64,000 nucleotides of DNA from Budvicia diplopodorum. Its GTDB lineage: Bacteria; Pseudomonadota; Gammaproteobacteria; Enterobacterales; Enterobacteriaceae. Positions 29,837-39,719 of this stretch are shown one piece after another. The stretch is taken from the NCBI RefSeq assembly GCF_009800925.1, contig NZ_WOYF01000003.1:186001-250000 (forward strand), written 5' to 3'. The notes beneath the pieces were generated by a model. It did not search any database. It saw only the letters and a list, made by a program, of their open reading frames with translations, and had not been told where the DNA came from. How positions within the stretch are numbered: the stretch's first letter is position 1; every line of letters begins with the position of its first letter. Both the position numbers and the translations under genes were made by a program.

Positions 29837-30619
29837 ATGACCAGCAACTTAATGCCCGCGCTGTTTTTAGGACACGGTAGCCCGATGAATGTGTTAGATG
29901 ACAACATTTATACTCAAACATGGCGGGATTTGGGTAAGCGCTTACCGCGGCCAACGGCGATACTGGCTATTTCTGCCCATTGGTATACCAGAGGAACGGC
30001 GGTAACGGCGATGGCGCAGCCAAAAACTATTCATGACTTTGGCGGTTTCCCACAGGCGTTGTTTGATACACGGTATCCGGCTCCGGGTTCTCCGTCTTTA
30101 GCCGCGAGAGTGCAGCAGCTGTTAGAGCCTGTCGCGGTGCATTCCGATACTTCCGAGTGGGGTTTAGATCACGGTTCCTGGGGCGTGCTAATTAAAATGT
30201 ATCCTGACGCCGATATTCCCGTTGTACAGTTGAGCATTGATGCAACGCAGGAACCTGAATATCACTATCAGTTAGGTAAAGAATTAGCCGCTCTGCGCAG
30301 TGAAGGCGTGATGATCGTTGCCAGCGGTAACGTGGTGCACAATTTACGCATGGTGAAATGGCAGGGTGGCGACGAACCTTATGATTGGGCTGAATCCTTC
30401 AATACGTTTGTTCGAGACAATCTGGCCTATCGCGGCGAGCAGCATCCGTTGGTTAACTTTATGCAACGCCCGGATGCTAAATTGGCCTCTCCTACGCCTG
30501 AACATTATTTACCCCTGTTATATATATTAGGCGCATGGAGCGGTGAAGAGCCTATCAGCGTTATCGTTGACGGGATTGAAATGGCGTCGTTGAGTATGAT
30601 GTCGGTTCAGGTTGGATAA
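29837..30619 (+). CDS. ygiD: 4,5-DOPA-extradiol dioxygenase YgiD (LigB family)
   Basis: Iron(II)- or zinc-dependent ring-opening dioxygenase; the E. coli homologue cleaves L-DOPA at the 4,5 bond. The protein is 260 residues. Metal-ligand segments of the LigB/DODA family are visible: FLGHGSPMN near residue 11, ISAHWYTRGTAVT near residue 47, and the catalytic region WGLDHGSWGVL near residue 114. IVASGNVVHNLR follows near residue 155. Physiological substrate in bacteria is not settled. It is convergent with ygiC and separated from it by a hairpin terminator. Confidence 0.93.
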   Translation: MTSNLMPALFLGHGSPMNVLDDNIYTQTWRDLGKRLPRPTAILAISAHWYTRGTAVTAMAQPKTIHDFGGFPQALFDTRYPAPGSPSLAARVQQLLEPVAVHSDTSEWGLDHGSWGVLIKMYPDADIPVVQLSIDATQEPEYHYQLGKELAALRSEGVMIVASGNVVHNLRMVKWQGGDEPYDWAESFNTFVRDNLAYRGEQHPLVNFMQRPDAKLASPTPEHYLPLLYILGAWSGEEPISVIVDGIEMASLSMMSVQVG

Positions 30620-30641
30620 GCTATTAATGCAAGTCTATATG

Positions 30642-30669
30642 AAACGGCCCTGAGGATTCAGGGCCGTTT
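30642..30669. terminator. bidirectional terminator between ygiD and ygiC
   Basis: Perfect inverted repeat aaacggccctga / tcagggccgttt with a 4-nt loop, between convergent genes. Confidence 0.88.
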
Positions 30670-30678
30670 GGCTAACAG

Positions 30679-31836
30679 TTAATCCAGAATAATATGGGGA
30701 TAATAGCGGGAGAGGTCCTGCGTGATTAGGCTATGATCCTCACGTAGGCCGATACCGGCAGGCCGATCGTCCACTAACCAACTGCCGATCAGGGTATAGC
30801 TGTCGTTAAAGCGAGGCATTGGCTGGAATTGCTGAATAATCATCCCTTCTTCACCGTAAGGCCCGTCGACTTTACACACTTCCTGACCATTCTCAGTAAT
30901 CTGGATATTAGCCCCTTCCCGGGAGAATAGCGGCTTGGTGACATAGTGGGTTAAATCGTGAGGCTCACCGGCAAAGTAAGCGGGCAGCAAATTAGGGTGG
31001 TTTGGATACATTTCCCACAGCAACGGCAGCAGCGCCTTATTGGAAATGATGCTCTTCCACGCAGGCTCTAACCAACGAACGCCGGCATCGGTGAGCTTGG
31101 TTGAGAAGATCTCACGGAACATAAATTCCCAAGGATAAAGCTTAAACAGATTGCCGATCGTTCGATCTTGCATATCGGTAAACTGTCCTTTTTCGCCAAG
31201 GCCAATATTTTCGATAAACAGGAACTCATTGGCTAAGCCCGCCTCATTCGCGCAGTCTTGCAGATATTGTACGGTACCGCGATCTTCATCGGTATCCTGG
31301 CAGCAGGCAAAGTGCAGCAGGCTAAAACCGTGCAGATTTTTGAATTCAGCAAAGCGTTCGATCAGCTTGTCCTGAAGGCTATTAAACTGGTCAGCGTTCT
31401 GAGGCAGATTACCTGCATTGATTTGATCCTCTAGCCACATCCACTGGAAAAAGGCGGTTTCATACAACGAGGTGGGCGTATCTGCATTGTTTTCTAACAG
31501 CTTCGCGGGTCCTTTTCCGTCGTAGACTAAGTCCAGACGGGAGTAGAGCGAAGGTTGCTGCGTTTTCCACGAGTTTTGTACGAACTCCCAGCAGTGTTTA
31601 GGGATGTGAAACTTAGCCAGCAGTGCTTCGCTGTTGGCCACTCTGTCAACAACCTGCAGGCACATCTGGTGAATTTCAGCGGTTGTATTTTCTAGCTCTT
31701 CAACCTGTGCCAGCGTGAACTGGTAATAGGCGTCTTCACACCAGTACGGCTCGCCATACATAGTATGAAACTTAAAACCGTACTCTGTTGCAACGTCGCG
31801 CCAGTTAGGGCGCTCGGTGATGGATTGACGAATCAT
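30679..31836 (-). CDS. ygiC: glutathionylspermidine synthase-like ATP-grasp protein YgiC
   Basis: A 385-residue protein of the ATP-grasp ligase family related to the synthetase half of glutathionylspermidine synthase. Segments typical of YgiC are [21 protein letters not shown] at the start, [57 protein letters not shown], and [13 protein letters not shown] near the nucleotide site. The natural substrate is unknown; it probably ligates an amine to a peptide-like acid. It lies 12 bp after ygiB and is almost certainly cotranscribed with it. Confidence 0.93.
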   Translation of the reverse strand: MIRQSITERPNWRDVATEYGFKFHTMYGEPYWCEDAYYQFTLAQVEELENTTAEIHQMCLQVVDRVANSEALLAKFHIPKHCWEFVQNSWKTQQPSLYSRLDLVYDGKGPAKLLENNADTPTSLYETAFFQWMWLEDQINAGNLPQNADQFNSLQDKLIERFAEFKNLHGFSLLHFACCQDTDEDRGTVQYLQDCANEAGLANEFLFIENIGLGEKGQFTDMQDRTIGNLFKLYPWEFMFREIFSTKLTDAGVRWLEPAWKSIISNKALLPLLWEMYPNHPNLLPAYFAGEPHDLTHYVTKPLFSREGANIQITENGQEVCKVDGPYGEEGMIIQQFQPMPRFNDSYTLIGSWLVDDRPAGIGLREDHSLITQDLSRYYPHIILD

Positions 31837-31848
31837 TAAACCTTAGCC

Positions 31849-32523
31849 TTAACCGCCGAATGAACGGCTATTGCCGGTTGATGATGAACGCTTGTTACTA
31901 CTGCTGGTGCTCTGCGCTGCATTTTGCTTATTAACCGAGTCACCAAAGCCACCGCGAGTAACCGTTGTGGTGGTTGCTGGCTTGGGCGCTAATGCCGCTT
32001 TATCTACCTTTATCGAACGACCGGTAGTCGATGCACCATAGTTACGGCCGGTAGCATCAACAAAGCGACCGTTTGCCGGGCTACCTGCGGCCTTAGAGGT
32101 AAACAGGGGGGATTGCCCGTATCCGCCGCTCATCATCCGGCCCATCATATAACCGGCCATCAGTGGCATCCACATGCTGCCGCTTTGCTGCGGCTGTGCC
32201 GACATCCCGGCTTGATCTGGCGTGACTGGTGTACACTGGGATTCACCAAATTCGGCTGCGCACTCTTCCTGAGTGGCATATTTTGGTGCGGTTTTCACCG
32301 CTTCTTCCTGAGCCTTATTGTAAGCAATGGCGCACTGTTCACCCATTGACGGGTTGCTTTGCTTGCATTCATCAGCATTCTGGAACAAAGACACGGTTTC
32401 GTCAGCCTGCTCACAGCCGGATAGCATAAATACCGCACTAACGGCGATGGCGACCGGAGCCATACGGTAAGTTCGAAATGCTTTACGAAATGAGTCTCGG
32501 TTGATATTTTTAGTGCGCTTCAT
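31849..32523 (-). CDS. ygiB: lipoprotein YgiB (DUF1190)
   Basis: A 224-residue protein with a long basic N-terminus, then a hydrophobic signal segment and lipobox-like MLSGC at about residues 33-37. The mature part has a cysteine-containing DUF1190 region ([23 protein letters not shown], then [12 protein letters not shown]). A Gly/Met-rich segment ([16 protein letters not shown]) follows, and the low-complexity Ser/Asn/Lys tail ends RSFGG. Function unknown. In E. coli ygiB and ygiC are downstream of tolC in a MarA/SoxS/Rob-controlled operon; here a hairpin lies in the 324-bp gap after tolC. Confidence 0.9.
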   Translation of the reverse strand: MKRTKNINRDSFRKAFRTYRMAPVAIAVSAVFMLSGCEQADETVSLFQNADECKQSNPSMGEQCAIAYNKAQEEAVKTAPKYATQEECAAEFGESQCTPVTPDQAGMSAQPQQSGSMWMPLMAGYMMGRMMSGGYGQSPLFTSKAAGSPANGRFVDATGRNYGASTTGRSIKVDKAALAPKPATTTTVTRGGFGDSVNKQNAAQSTSSSNKRSSSTGNSRSFGG

Positions 32524-32780
32524 GGTTAATCTGCCCTAGTGTTAAATATTGGATTCATACGCTGCTTTGCCGGAGATTTATTACTATCGCTGATAGTTAA
32601 TCCGACTGAGGCAGAATAGGGAAAATCCTTTTAAATACGCTACGGCTAGGATAAGGGAAAGCATGCTGAAGTTAAAGCAAAGATGCCTTTTGCGGTGAGA
32701 ATCGGCGTAGCCGATAAGAAAAATGTGCTCTGAATCTTGGTTTAGATTCTGACTTTCTGCATATGAATCTACATGTAAAT

Positions 32781-32816
32781 ATAAACGCCTCTGGTTAGTG
32801 AGCCAGAAGCGTTTAT
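32781..32816 (-). terminator. terminator downstream of tolC
   Basis: Inverted repeat ataaacgc-tctgg / ccaga-gcgtttat with one bulged base and an 8-nt loop, about 30 bp after the tolC stop. The following minus-strand sequence is AT-rich. The rest of the 324-bp tolC-ygiB gap shows no gene. Confidence 0.7.
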
Positions 32817-32847
32817 ATCTGACTAATTTTCGGTAAAACTGAGCGTT

Positions 32848-34200
32848 TTACTTGATCGCAGGAATCGTCTCTATCGGTTTACCCAGTGAGCCGTTTAGCG
32901 CCATCAGATCGTTTTCATTCAACGTACCCAGCGCATACTTGATGTTTAACTGATTAATCAGGTAATCGTAGCGAGCGTTAGATAGCTGCTGCTTTGCGTT
33001 ATACAGTGTGGTAGTTGCATTCAGCACGTCAACAATCGTACGGGTACCCACTTCATAGCCAGCCTGAGTGGCTTCTAATGAGCTTTCTGCTGAGACAACG
33101 CTTTGTTTATAGGCGCTCACCGAGCTGATTGAGGCCGATACGTTATTGTAGGAAGAACGCACGATCTGAATGACTGAACGATGGGCAGATTCTAGGGATT
33201 CACTGGAACCCACATAGTTATACTGTGCCTGCTGAACGCTTGAGTTGGTTCGCCCGCCGCTGAACAGCGGGAAGGTCAGCATTATACCTGCTTGAGTATT
33301 ACCCGTGGTGGTATTGTCTAAGTTATTACTATAGCTAGTATAGCTACTGCGAGGGTCGGTATGGGTCAGTCCGGTTGACGCGGTTAATGATACCACTGGC
33401 ATATAACCCGTTTGCTGTAACTTGATCTGCTCTTTAGAGAGATCCAAAGCCAAACGCGCGGTTAACAGGTTTAAGTTGCGATTTTCAGCCTGCTTTAGCA
33501 AACCGTTGACATCGCCGGGGAGCTGAGTTTTAAAGCGGTTGGTATCCAGAGAGCTAAGCTCCGGGTAGAACATGCCTGAAATCTGACGTAAAAGTTCAAT
33601 GTTGTTTTCTAAGTTGTTGCGGGCCGTGACTTCGTTGGCCAGCGTCAGGTCATACTGAGCCTGAGCATTTTGCACGTCGGTAATGGCAACTAAACCCACA
33701 TCAAAGCGCTGACGGGTTTGGTCTAACTGACGATAAATAGAATCTTTCTGAGCTTCAACCGAAGATAAAACGTCCAGCGTACGCAGTACGTTAAAGTAAG
33801 CGGTAGCGGTATTCAAAATTAAGGTTTGCTGTTGTGCCTGATAGGCAACGTCCTGAACGCCGGCCTGTTTCTCGGTGATGTTGAGCTGACGCCATAGCGA
33901 CATATCAAAAATAGTCTGGCTGAGCTGCAAACTTCCAGTAGAAACGTCATTCTGAGAGTTGCTGTTATCACGATAGCCGCGATTAAGCGTATAGCCTGCA
34001 TTTAGCCCTAGTTGAGGAAGCAGAGCGCCACGAGATTCACTGATTTTCTCGAATGCAGAATCACGGTCAGCCGCTACCTTACGCAAGTCTGGGTTATTGC
34101 TTTTAGCCTGTTGATATACTTGCATTAAGTTTTCAGCATAGGTCAACGTGCTGAGGCCGCCTAGGCTAAGACCAATAATCAGAGGAAGCAGTTTTTTCAT
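32848..34200 (-). CDS. tolC: outer membrane efflux channel TolC
   Basis: Trimeric outer-membrane tunnel used by AcrAB-type pumps, macrolide exporters and type I secretion. The start at 34200 gives MKKLLPLIIGLSLGGLST with cleavage near TYA-ENLMQVY; the nine extra upstream codons are unlikely. The mature protein has the two OEP repeats of TolC. They are marked by NLMQVYQQAKSNNPDLRKVAADRD and LGLNAGYTLNRGYRD in the first, and MLTFPLFSGGRTNSSVQQAQYNY with TRTIVDVLNATTTLYNAKQQL in the second. At 450 residues it is shorter than E. coli TolC (493), mostly by lacking the long variable C-terminal tail. It is divergent from nudF, as in E. coli. Confidence 0.97.
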   Translation of the reverse strand: MKKLLPLIIGLSLGGLSTLTYAENLMQVYQQAKSNNPDLRKVAADRDSAFEKISESRGALLPQLGLNAGYTLNRGYRDNSNSQNDVSTGSLQLSQTIFDMSLWRQLNITEKQAGVQDVAYQAQQQTLILNTATAYFNVLRTLDVLSSVEAQKDSIYRQLDQTRQRFDVGLVAITDVQNAQAQYDLTLANEVTARNNLENNIELLRQISGMFYPELSSLDTNRFKTQLPGDVNGLLKQAENRNLNLLTARLALDLSKEQIKLQQTGYMPVVSLTASTGLTHTDPRSSYTSYSNNLDNTTTGNTQAGIMLTFPLFSGGRTNSSVQQAQYNYVGSSESLESAHRSVIQIVRSSYNNVSASISSVSAYKQSVVSAESSLEATQAGYEVGTRTIVDVLNATTTLYNAKQQLSNARYDYLINQLNIKYALGTLNENDLMALNGSLGKPIETIPAIK

Positions 34201-34438
34201 GGGCGATCCTTGTTGTACAGCAATCATGTCGTTTTGCTTAATTGTTACTGTGAAATAGTAAATATAGTCGCGGATTCTACCAGAGTATCCTTGATAATAA
34301 AGATAGCTTTATGTGCCATATTGGCATTATTTACATAAAATTTACCCAGTTTTCACGATTATCTGTTGAACAGAACGTATATACCCAATCAAGATAAGCG
34401 TTATAGAATAATTTATCGACTAAATAGAGAAATAAATA

Positions 34439-35071
34439 ATGACCTTATGCACATCGTCGCCGATTACGCTTGGCAAAAAGGATGTAGAAATGATCTCACA
34501 ACAATCTCTTTACAAAGGGTTCTTTCGTCTTAATCAATATCGTTTCAGACATCGTCTGTTTAACGGTGATATGAGCGGTGAAGTGGTACGGGAGATCTTT
34601 GAAAGAGGCCATGCAGGGGTTTTATTACCTTATGATGCGCAGCGGGATAAGGTGGTATTGATCGAACAAATTCGCATTGCGGCACTTGAAACCAGCAAAA
34701 CGCCATGGCTCCTTGAATTAGTGGCCGGAATGGTTGAACCGGGTGAAAATATCGAGCAAGTTGTGCGTCGTGAGGCGCAAGAAGAAGCTGATATTAAGGT
34801 TGGCCGGTGTAAACCGGTTGTTAGCTATTTGGCAAGCCCGGGTGGCACCAGTGAACGACTGTCTGTGATGGTGGGGGAGGTTGACTCATCGACAGCAAAA
34901 GGCATTCACGGTTTAGCTGAAGAAAATGAAGATATTCGCGTACACGTTGTCAGCCGTGAGCAAGCCTATCAATGGGTTGAAGAGGGCCTGATTGATAATG
35001 CGGCTTCAATTATCGCGATTCAGTGGCTACAGTTGCACTACCAGTCATTACGCCACGAGTGGAACGCATAA
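34439..35071 (+). CDS. nudF: ADP-ribose pyrophosphatase NudF
   Basis: Hydrolyses ADP-ribose to AMP and ribose 5-phosphate. The 210-residue protein aligns with E. coli NudF (209) over its whole length, including YRFRHRLFNGDMSGEVVREIFERG at the start. The Nudix box runs GMVEPGENIEQVVRREAQEEADI; the metal-binding REAQEE core is intact, but the Gly near the end of the box is Asp. Later segments SYLASPGGTSERLSVMVGEV and GLAEENEDIRVHVVSREQAYQW are conserved. It heads the nudF-yqiB-cpdA-yqiA-parE series, here with a small extra gene after it. Confidence 0.95.
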   Translation: MTLCTSSPITLGKKDVEMISQQSLYKGFFRLNQYRFRHRLFNGDMSGEVVREIFERGHAGVLLPYDAQRDKVVLIEQIRIAALETSKTPWLLELVAGMVEPGENIEQVVRREAQEEADIKVGRCKPVVSYLASPGGTSERLSVMVGEVDSSTAKGIHGLAEENEDIRVHVVSREQAYQWVEEGLIDNAASIIAIQWLQLHYQSLRHEWNA

Positions 35072-35200
35072 TCACCCGTTCATTACTTTTCAATTGTCCG
35101 GATCCTGCTAATATTAAAAGAGTATTTCTAATATGGTGGTCTGGGCAATTGTGCTTACATGGCATCATAAAATATGGTTTCTGATTAAAGGATATCGGGT

Positions 35201-35539
35201 GTGGCGAATAAAATAGTCGAGAATATTATTAGTAGTATCGAACTAATTACTGAACCGGGAATTGACTCGGAGATCCAGCATTTCCTGCGATCCTGCGATG
35301 ACGTTATTGAGTTCAGCGTTGAGATAAACGAGAGTAAATATTATATTGACCTGATATTAAAAAATTCCAATCTTCATGATATTAAAAACCATTTCTTATC
35401 TTTTGTTGCCTTTATGCAGTACTCCTATTTCACTTTCTATACCCGTAGAGCGGATGATAACTTAATCGTTTATCGGCTAATTAGCGGCGGCAGTGATATG
35501 AAAGGATTTTACTGTGAGTTGACCTATGAGCATCTTTGA
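35201..35539 (+). CDS. hypothetical protein (112 aa) between nudF and yqiB
   Basis: Not recognised. The frame starts with GTG preceded by AAAGGA nine bases upstream and encodes a soluble, acidic protein with no membrane segment or signal. The first half (ENIISSIELITEPG, HFLRSCDDVIEFSVEI) suggests helices and a strand; the second half is rich in aromatic residues (FMQYSYFTFYTRR). Base composition is AT-rich relative to neighbours. Its position breaks the nudF-yqiB order seen in E. coli, so it may be a lineage-specific or acquired gene. Coding status rests on the open frame and the ribosome site. Confidence 0.6.
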   Translation: MANKIVENIISSIELITEPGIDSEIQHFLRSCDDVIEFSVEINESKYYIDLILKNSNLHDIKNHFLSFVAFMQYSYFTFYTRRADDNLIVYRLISGGSDMKGFYCELTYEHL

Positions 35540-35540
35540 G

Positions 35541-35560
35541 TTAATCAATTGGTTGATTAA
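35541..35560. repeat. short perfect palindrome after the hypothetical gene
   Basis: ttaatcaa-ttgg-ttgattaa, an 8-bp stem with a 4-nt loop, directly after the stop codon. AT-only pairing apart from two C-G pairs makes it a weak terminator; a protein-binding site is also possible. Confidence 0.45.
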
Positions 35561-35724
35561 ATAAACGCATTGACCCAATTGATTGTTTATTTACCGGTAT
35601 GACTTCCGTCATAATAGTTTCATATTTGAGATTGAAGTATAAATAATGACAGTGACCGGATTAAGCATCTCGATAATAATCAGCGGGTATCAATGCCGCC
35701 ACCTGCTGAAATAACAAGGATAAT

Positions 35725-36147
35725 ATGAAACGATACGTTCCTGATTTCCCTGCGATGATGCGCTTAACCGAAATTAACTATGCGCAGCTGCGTCGGTTGA
35801 TTCCGCGTGAAGATGAGGTCGGAAGCCGGGTTGAATTTGAAGTGGCTAGCGCTACGTATCGGATAGAAACGAAAGAGTCCACCCGCTATACTTCGCTGGT
35901 TTCGATTCAACAGATATTTCCAAAAGTCAGCTACTGGAGTATGCCGACGCTAAACGTGCGGCTTTATCATGATGCGCTCGTTGCAGAAGTGTGTTCCAGT
36001 CAACAGATCTTTAGATTTAAAGCACGTTATGATTATCCTAATAAAAAGTTACACCAACGTGATGAGAAGCATCAGATTAATCAGTTTTTAGCCGATTGGT
36101 TGCGGTTTTGTCTTATGAAAGGAACGATGTCTGTTCCGGCGTATTAA
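35725..36147 (+). CDS. yqiB: YqiB family protein (DUF1249)
   Basis: A 140-residue protein equal in length to E. coli YqiB. It opens [22 protein letters not shown], and the C-terminal half ([17 protein letters not shown], then [10 protein letters not shown] and [14 protein letters not shown]) is nearly identical to E. coli. No catalytic motif is known for the family and the function is undefined. It sits between the small unknown gene and cpdA, 50 bp before the latter, and is probably cotranscribed with it. Confidence 0.93.
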   Translation: MKRYVPDFPAMMRLTEINYAQLRRLIPREDEVGSRVEFEVASATYRIETKESTRYTSLVSIQQIFPKVSYWSMPTLNVRLYHDALVAEVCSSQQIFRFKARYDYPNKKLHQRDEKHQINQFLADWLRFCLMKGTMSVPAY

Positions 36148-36197
36148 ACACTTAGAAAGCAGGAGCTTACTAAATTTAGCCTTTTGAAGGAAACCTC

Positions 36198-37025
36198 TTG
36201 GAAAGCCTTTTTCAACTCCCCTTGGCTCGTGGGTCCAAAGCGAGAGTTTTACAGATTACTGATACCCACCTGTTTGCTGGTGCAGATGAAACCCTCCTAG
36301 GGATTAATACCCAAAAGAGCTTTCAGGCCGTACTGAACGCGATTGCTGAACAAGGGCATGATTACGATTTGATCGTTGCGACGGGTGATTTAGCTCAGGA
36401 TCACACGCTTGCTGCTTACAATTGCTTTGCCACAGGTATTGCAACGCTTAAGGCACCTTGCGTTTGGCTTCCGGGCAATCACGATTTCCAACCGGCCATG
36501 GTTGATGCGATGGCTGCTGCAGATATCCTACCGTCTAAGCAGGTATTGCTGGGCGATGATTGGTTTCTTATTCTGCTAGATAGTCAGGTGCTGGGCGCCC
36601 CCTACGGTGAGCTAAGTGAATATCAACTCGATTGGCTGGATCGCTCTCTTAGCCAGTATCCCGATCGCCATGCATTAATTTTATTGCATCACCATCCGCT
36701 ACCGTCCGGCTGTACATGGCTCGATCAACATAGTTTGCGCAATGGCCATGTGCTGGCAGAAGTTCTGAATAAACACCCAAAAGCAAACACGCTAATATGT
36801 GGCCATATTCATCAGGATCTCAATCTTGACTGGAACGGCCGGCGCGTGTTGGCTTCACCCTCTACCTGTGTGCAATTTAAGCCACACTGTACTAACTTTA
36901 CTATTGATGATTTAGCGCCCGGCTGGCGGTACCTCGACCTTTATTCTGATGGTTCAATTGAAACTACGGTGTGTCGCCTTGACGGTGATACATTTAGACC
37001 TGACATGAACTCGGATGGTTACTGA
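36198..37025 (+). CDS. cpdA: 3',5'-cyclic AMP phosphodiesterase CpdA
   Basis: Degrades cAMP and so tunes CRP signalling. The start is TTG, chosen because [12 protein letters not shown] aligns with the E. coli N-terminus and AAGGA lies just upstream. Calcineurin-type metallophosphoesterase motifs are all present: ITDTHLF (residues 20-26), [24 protein letters not shown] and CGHIHQDLN. The length is 275 residues, the same as E. coli. The stop overlaps the yqiA start (TGATG), indicating translational coupling. Starting with TTG probably keeps expression low. Confidence 0.96.
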   Translation: MESLFQLPLARGSKARVLQITDTHLFAGADETLLGINTQKSFQAVLNAIAEQGHDYDLIVATGDLAQDHTLAAYNCFATGIATLKAPCVWLPGNHDFQPAMVDAMAAADILPSKQVLLGDDWFLILLDSQVLGAPYGELSEYQLDWLDRSLSQYPDRHALILLHHHPLPSGCTWLDQHSLRNGHVLAEVLNKHPKANTLICGHIHQDLNLDWNGRRVLASPSTCVQFKPHCTNFTIDDLAPGWRYLDLYSDGSIETTVCRLDGDTFRPDMNSDGY

Positions 37026-37606
37026 TGACAGCGTTGCTCTATGTCCATGGATTCAACAGTTCACCTCAGTCCGCTAAGGCCGTCAATTTTAAGCAATGGC
37101 TTGCTGAACATCATCCCCATATTGAGATGTTGATCCCTCAGATTCCGCCTTATCCGTCGGATGCGGCTGAACTGCTTGAGAGGATCGTGTTGGACAGAGC
37201 CGGAGAGCCTTTTGGGATTGTCGGTTCATCATTAGGTGGGTATTATGCCACCTGGTTATCCCAATGTTTCATGCTACCGGCCGTACTGGTTAATCCCGCG
37301 GTTAAACCTTTTGAGTGGCTTCAGGACTTTGTAGGAAATCACGAGAATCCCTACACCGGGCAGCAATATGTGATAGAGTCACGGCATATTTACGATCTCA
37401 AGGTTATGCATATCGAACCGCTGGAAGCGCCGGATTTACTTTGGTTACTGCAACAAACCGGAGATGAAGTTCTTGACTACCGTAGGGCGGTCACGTACTA
37501 CACTTCCTGTCGGCAAACGGTAGAATCTGGCGGAAACCACAGTTTTGTTAGCTTTGAACACTATTTTTCCCCGATTATTGATTTTTTGGGGTTAGCTGCA
37601 GCTTAA
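37025..37606 (+). CDS. yqiA: esterase YqiA (alpha/beta hydrolase)
   Basis: A 193-residue esterase matching E. coli YqiA. The nucleophile elbow is GSSLGGYYA with the catalytic Ser near residue 70. The oxyanion region is [14 protein letters not shown] at the start, and the catalytic His lies in [12 protein letters not shown] near residue 178. The E. coli enzyme hydrolyses short-chain acyl esters; a physiological substrate is not known. The gene overlaps cpdA by one base and precedes parE by 100 bp. Confidence 0.95.
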   Translation: MTALLYVHGFNSSPQSAKAVNFKQWLAEHHPHIEMLIPQIPPYPSDAAELLERIVLDRAGEPFGIVGSSLGGYYATWLSQCFMLPAVLVNPAVKPFEWLQDFVGNHENPYTGQQYVIESRHIYDLKVMHIEPLEAPDLLWLLQQTGDEVLDYRRAVTYYTSCRQTVESGGNHSFVSFEHYFSPIIDFLGLAAA

Positions 37607-37706
37607 TGAATGCTTCAGCCTCCCAACCATAGAAGGTAAGCCGATTTTATCGGTAATTAAACAATGATCGTTCTCAGGCCTTAAAACTAGTCTAGAAAAC
37701 CAAACG

Positions 37707-39596
37707 ATGAGCCAATCCAGTTATAACGCTGATTCCATTGAAGTACTCAGCGGACTTGAACCAGTACGTCGCCGCCCCGGCATGTACACTGATACTTCAC
37801 GCCCTAACCACTTGGGTCAGGAAGTTATTGATAACAGCGTCGATGAGGCGTTGGCAGGTCATGCCCATAAGATAGAAGTGATTTTGCATGAAGACCAATC
37901 GCTTGAAGTCAGCGATGACGGGCGGGGCATGCCGGTTGATATCCATGCGGAAGAGGGTGTGTCAGCCATTGAGCTGATTATGTGCCGTCTGCACGCTGGC
38001 GGTAAATTCTCCAATAAAAACTACCAATTTTCCGGCGGCCTACACGGCGTAGGTATTTCTGTGGTTAACGCCCTCTCAACCCGGGTTGAAGTGACCGTCC
38101 GCCGCGATGCTCAGGTTTATCAGATCGCGTTTGAAAACGGCGATAAAGTAGAAGATTTGAACGTTATCGGTACCTGCGGTCGTCGTAATACCGGTACCAG
38201 CGTTCACTTCTGGCCAGATCCTAGCTTTTTTGATAGCCCAAGATTTTCTGTTTCACGCCTCGTACACGTATTAAAAGCCAAAGCGGTTCTTTGCCCGGGC
38301 GTTGAAATTGTATTCAAAGATAAAGTGAATAACACCGAGCAACGCTGGTGTTACCAAGACGGCCTAACCGACTATTTAATGGAAGCGGTTAATGGCTTAG
38401 TGACGTTGCCTGAAGCGCCGTTTGTTGGCGGTTTTGAAGGTGACATTGAAGCCGTAGACTGGGCGTTGTTGTGGCTACCAGAAGGCGGAGAAGTTCTGAG
38501 TGAAAGCTACGTTAACCTGATCCCAACCATGCAGGGCGGTACGCACGTTAACGGCCTGCGTCAGGGCCTGCTTGATGCGATGCGCGAATTTTGTGAATTC
38601 CGTAATTTGCTGCCGCGCGGCGTTAAGCTGAGCGCTGAAGACATCTGGGACCGCTGTGCCTACGTTCTATCGCTGAAAATGCAGGATCCGCAGTTTGCCG
38701 GTCAGACTAAAGAGCGTCTCTCTTCCCGTCAAAGCTCGGCTTTTGTATCCGGCATCATTAAAGATTCTTTTAGCCTGTGGCTAAATCAAAACGTTCAGGC
38801 CGCAGAACAGCTGGCTGAACTGGCGATTTCCAGCGCTCAACAGCGTATGCGTGCCGCAAAGAAAGTCGTCCGTAAGAAGCTGGTTAGTGGCCCTGCATTG
38901 CCGGGTAAACTGGCTGATTGTTCTTCCCAAGACCTCAGCGTTACCGAACTGTTTTTAGTGGAAGGTGACTCTGCGGGAGGTTCTGCCAAGCAGGCCCGTA
39001 GCCGTGAGTTTCAGGCGATCATGCCGCTAAAAGGTAAGATTCTGAATACTTGGGAAGTGTCATCTGATGAAGTGCTGGCATCCCAAGAAATTCACGATAT
39101 TTCAGTTGCGATCGGTATCGATCCTGACAGTGACGACTTAAGCCAGCTACGCTACGGTAAGATCTGTATCTTAGCGGATGCGGACTCCGATGGTTTGCAC
39201 ATCGCTACCCTGATTTGCGCTCTGTTCGTTCGCCATTTCCGTAAAATGGTGGAAGAAGGCCATGTATATGTTGCGATGCCACCGCTTTACCGTATTGATT
39301 TAGGAAAAGAGGTTTTCTACGCGTTAGATGAAGCGGAGAAAGAGGGCGTGCTGGAACAGCTTAAGCGTAAAAAAGGCAAACCAAACGTTCAGCGCTTTAA
39401 AGGGCTGGGTGAGATGAATCCTTTACAGCTGCGCGAAACCACTATGGATCCCAACACCCGCCGTTTGGTTCAGCTAACGCTGGAAGAGGGTGATGTCACC
39501 ATGGCGCTGATGGACATGCTGTTAGCCAAGAAACGTTCCGAAGATCGCCGCAACTGGTTACAGGAAAAGGGCGATATGGTTGAACTTGATGTTTAA
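37707..39596 (+). CDS. parE: topoisomerase IV subunit B ParE
   Basis: ATPase subunit of topoisomerase IV, which unlinks daughter chromosomes. The protein is 629 residues (E. coli 630). The GHKL ATP site has EVIDNSVDEALAGHA, DDGRGMPVD and GGLHGVGISVVNALS. The transducer domain follows, then the TOPRIM domain with EGDSAGGSAKQARSRE near residue 412 and ADADSDGLHI. The C-terminal PNVQRFKGLGEMNP segment is typical. The quinolone-relevant region has the common sensitive-type residues, as far as can be judged by eye. parC follows after 123 bp. Confidence 0.98.
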   Translation: MSQSSYNADSIEVLSGLEPVRRRPGMYTDTSRPNHLGQEVIDNSVDEALAGHAHKIEVILHEDQSLEVSDDGRGMPVDIHAEEGVSAIELIMCRLHAGGKFSNKNYQFSGGLHGVGISVVNALSTRVEVTVRRDAQVYQIAFENGDKVEDLNVIGTCGRRNTGTSVHFWPDPSFFDSPRFSVSRLVHVLKAKAVLCPGVEIVFKDKVNNTEQRWCYQDGLTDYLMEAVNGLVTLPEAPFVGGFEGDIEAVDWALLWLPEGGEVLSESYVNLIPTMQGGTHVNGLRQGLLDAMREFCEFRNLLPRGVKLSAEDIWDRCAYVLSLKMQDPQFAGQTKERLSSRQSSAFVSGIIKDSFSLWLNQNVQAAEQLAELAISSAQQRMRAAKKVVRKKLVSGPALPGKLADCSSQDLSVTELFLVEGDSAGGSAKQARSREFQAIMPLKGKILNTWEVSSDEVLASQEIHDISVAIGIDPDSDDLSQLRYGKICILADADSDGLHIATLICALFVRHFRKMVEEGHVYVAMPPLYRIDLGKEVFYALDEAEKEGVLEQLKRKKGKPNVQRFKGLGEMNPLQLRETTMDPNTRRLVQLTLEEGDVTMALMDMLLAKKRSEDRRNWLQEKGDMVELDV

Positions 39597-39719
39597 GCCT
39601 CGGGTTCATCTTAAATAGTTAATTCTGGTTTTAATCAAGCGCCTGAGTCAAACATACTGACAAGTAGTCTGTTTTTTCATTGGATGCAGAGTTAGGACGG
39701 GAAAGGAAAAAGTCATTCT

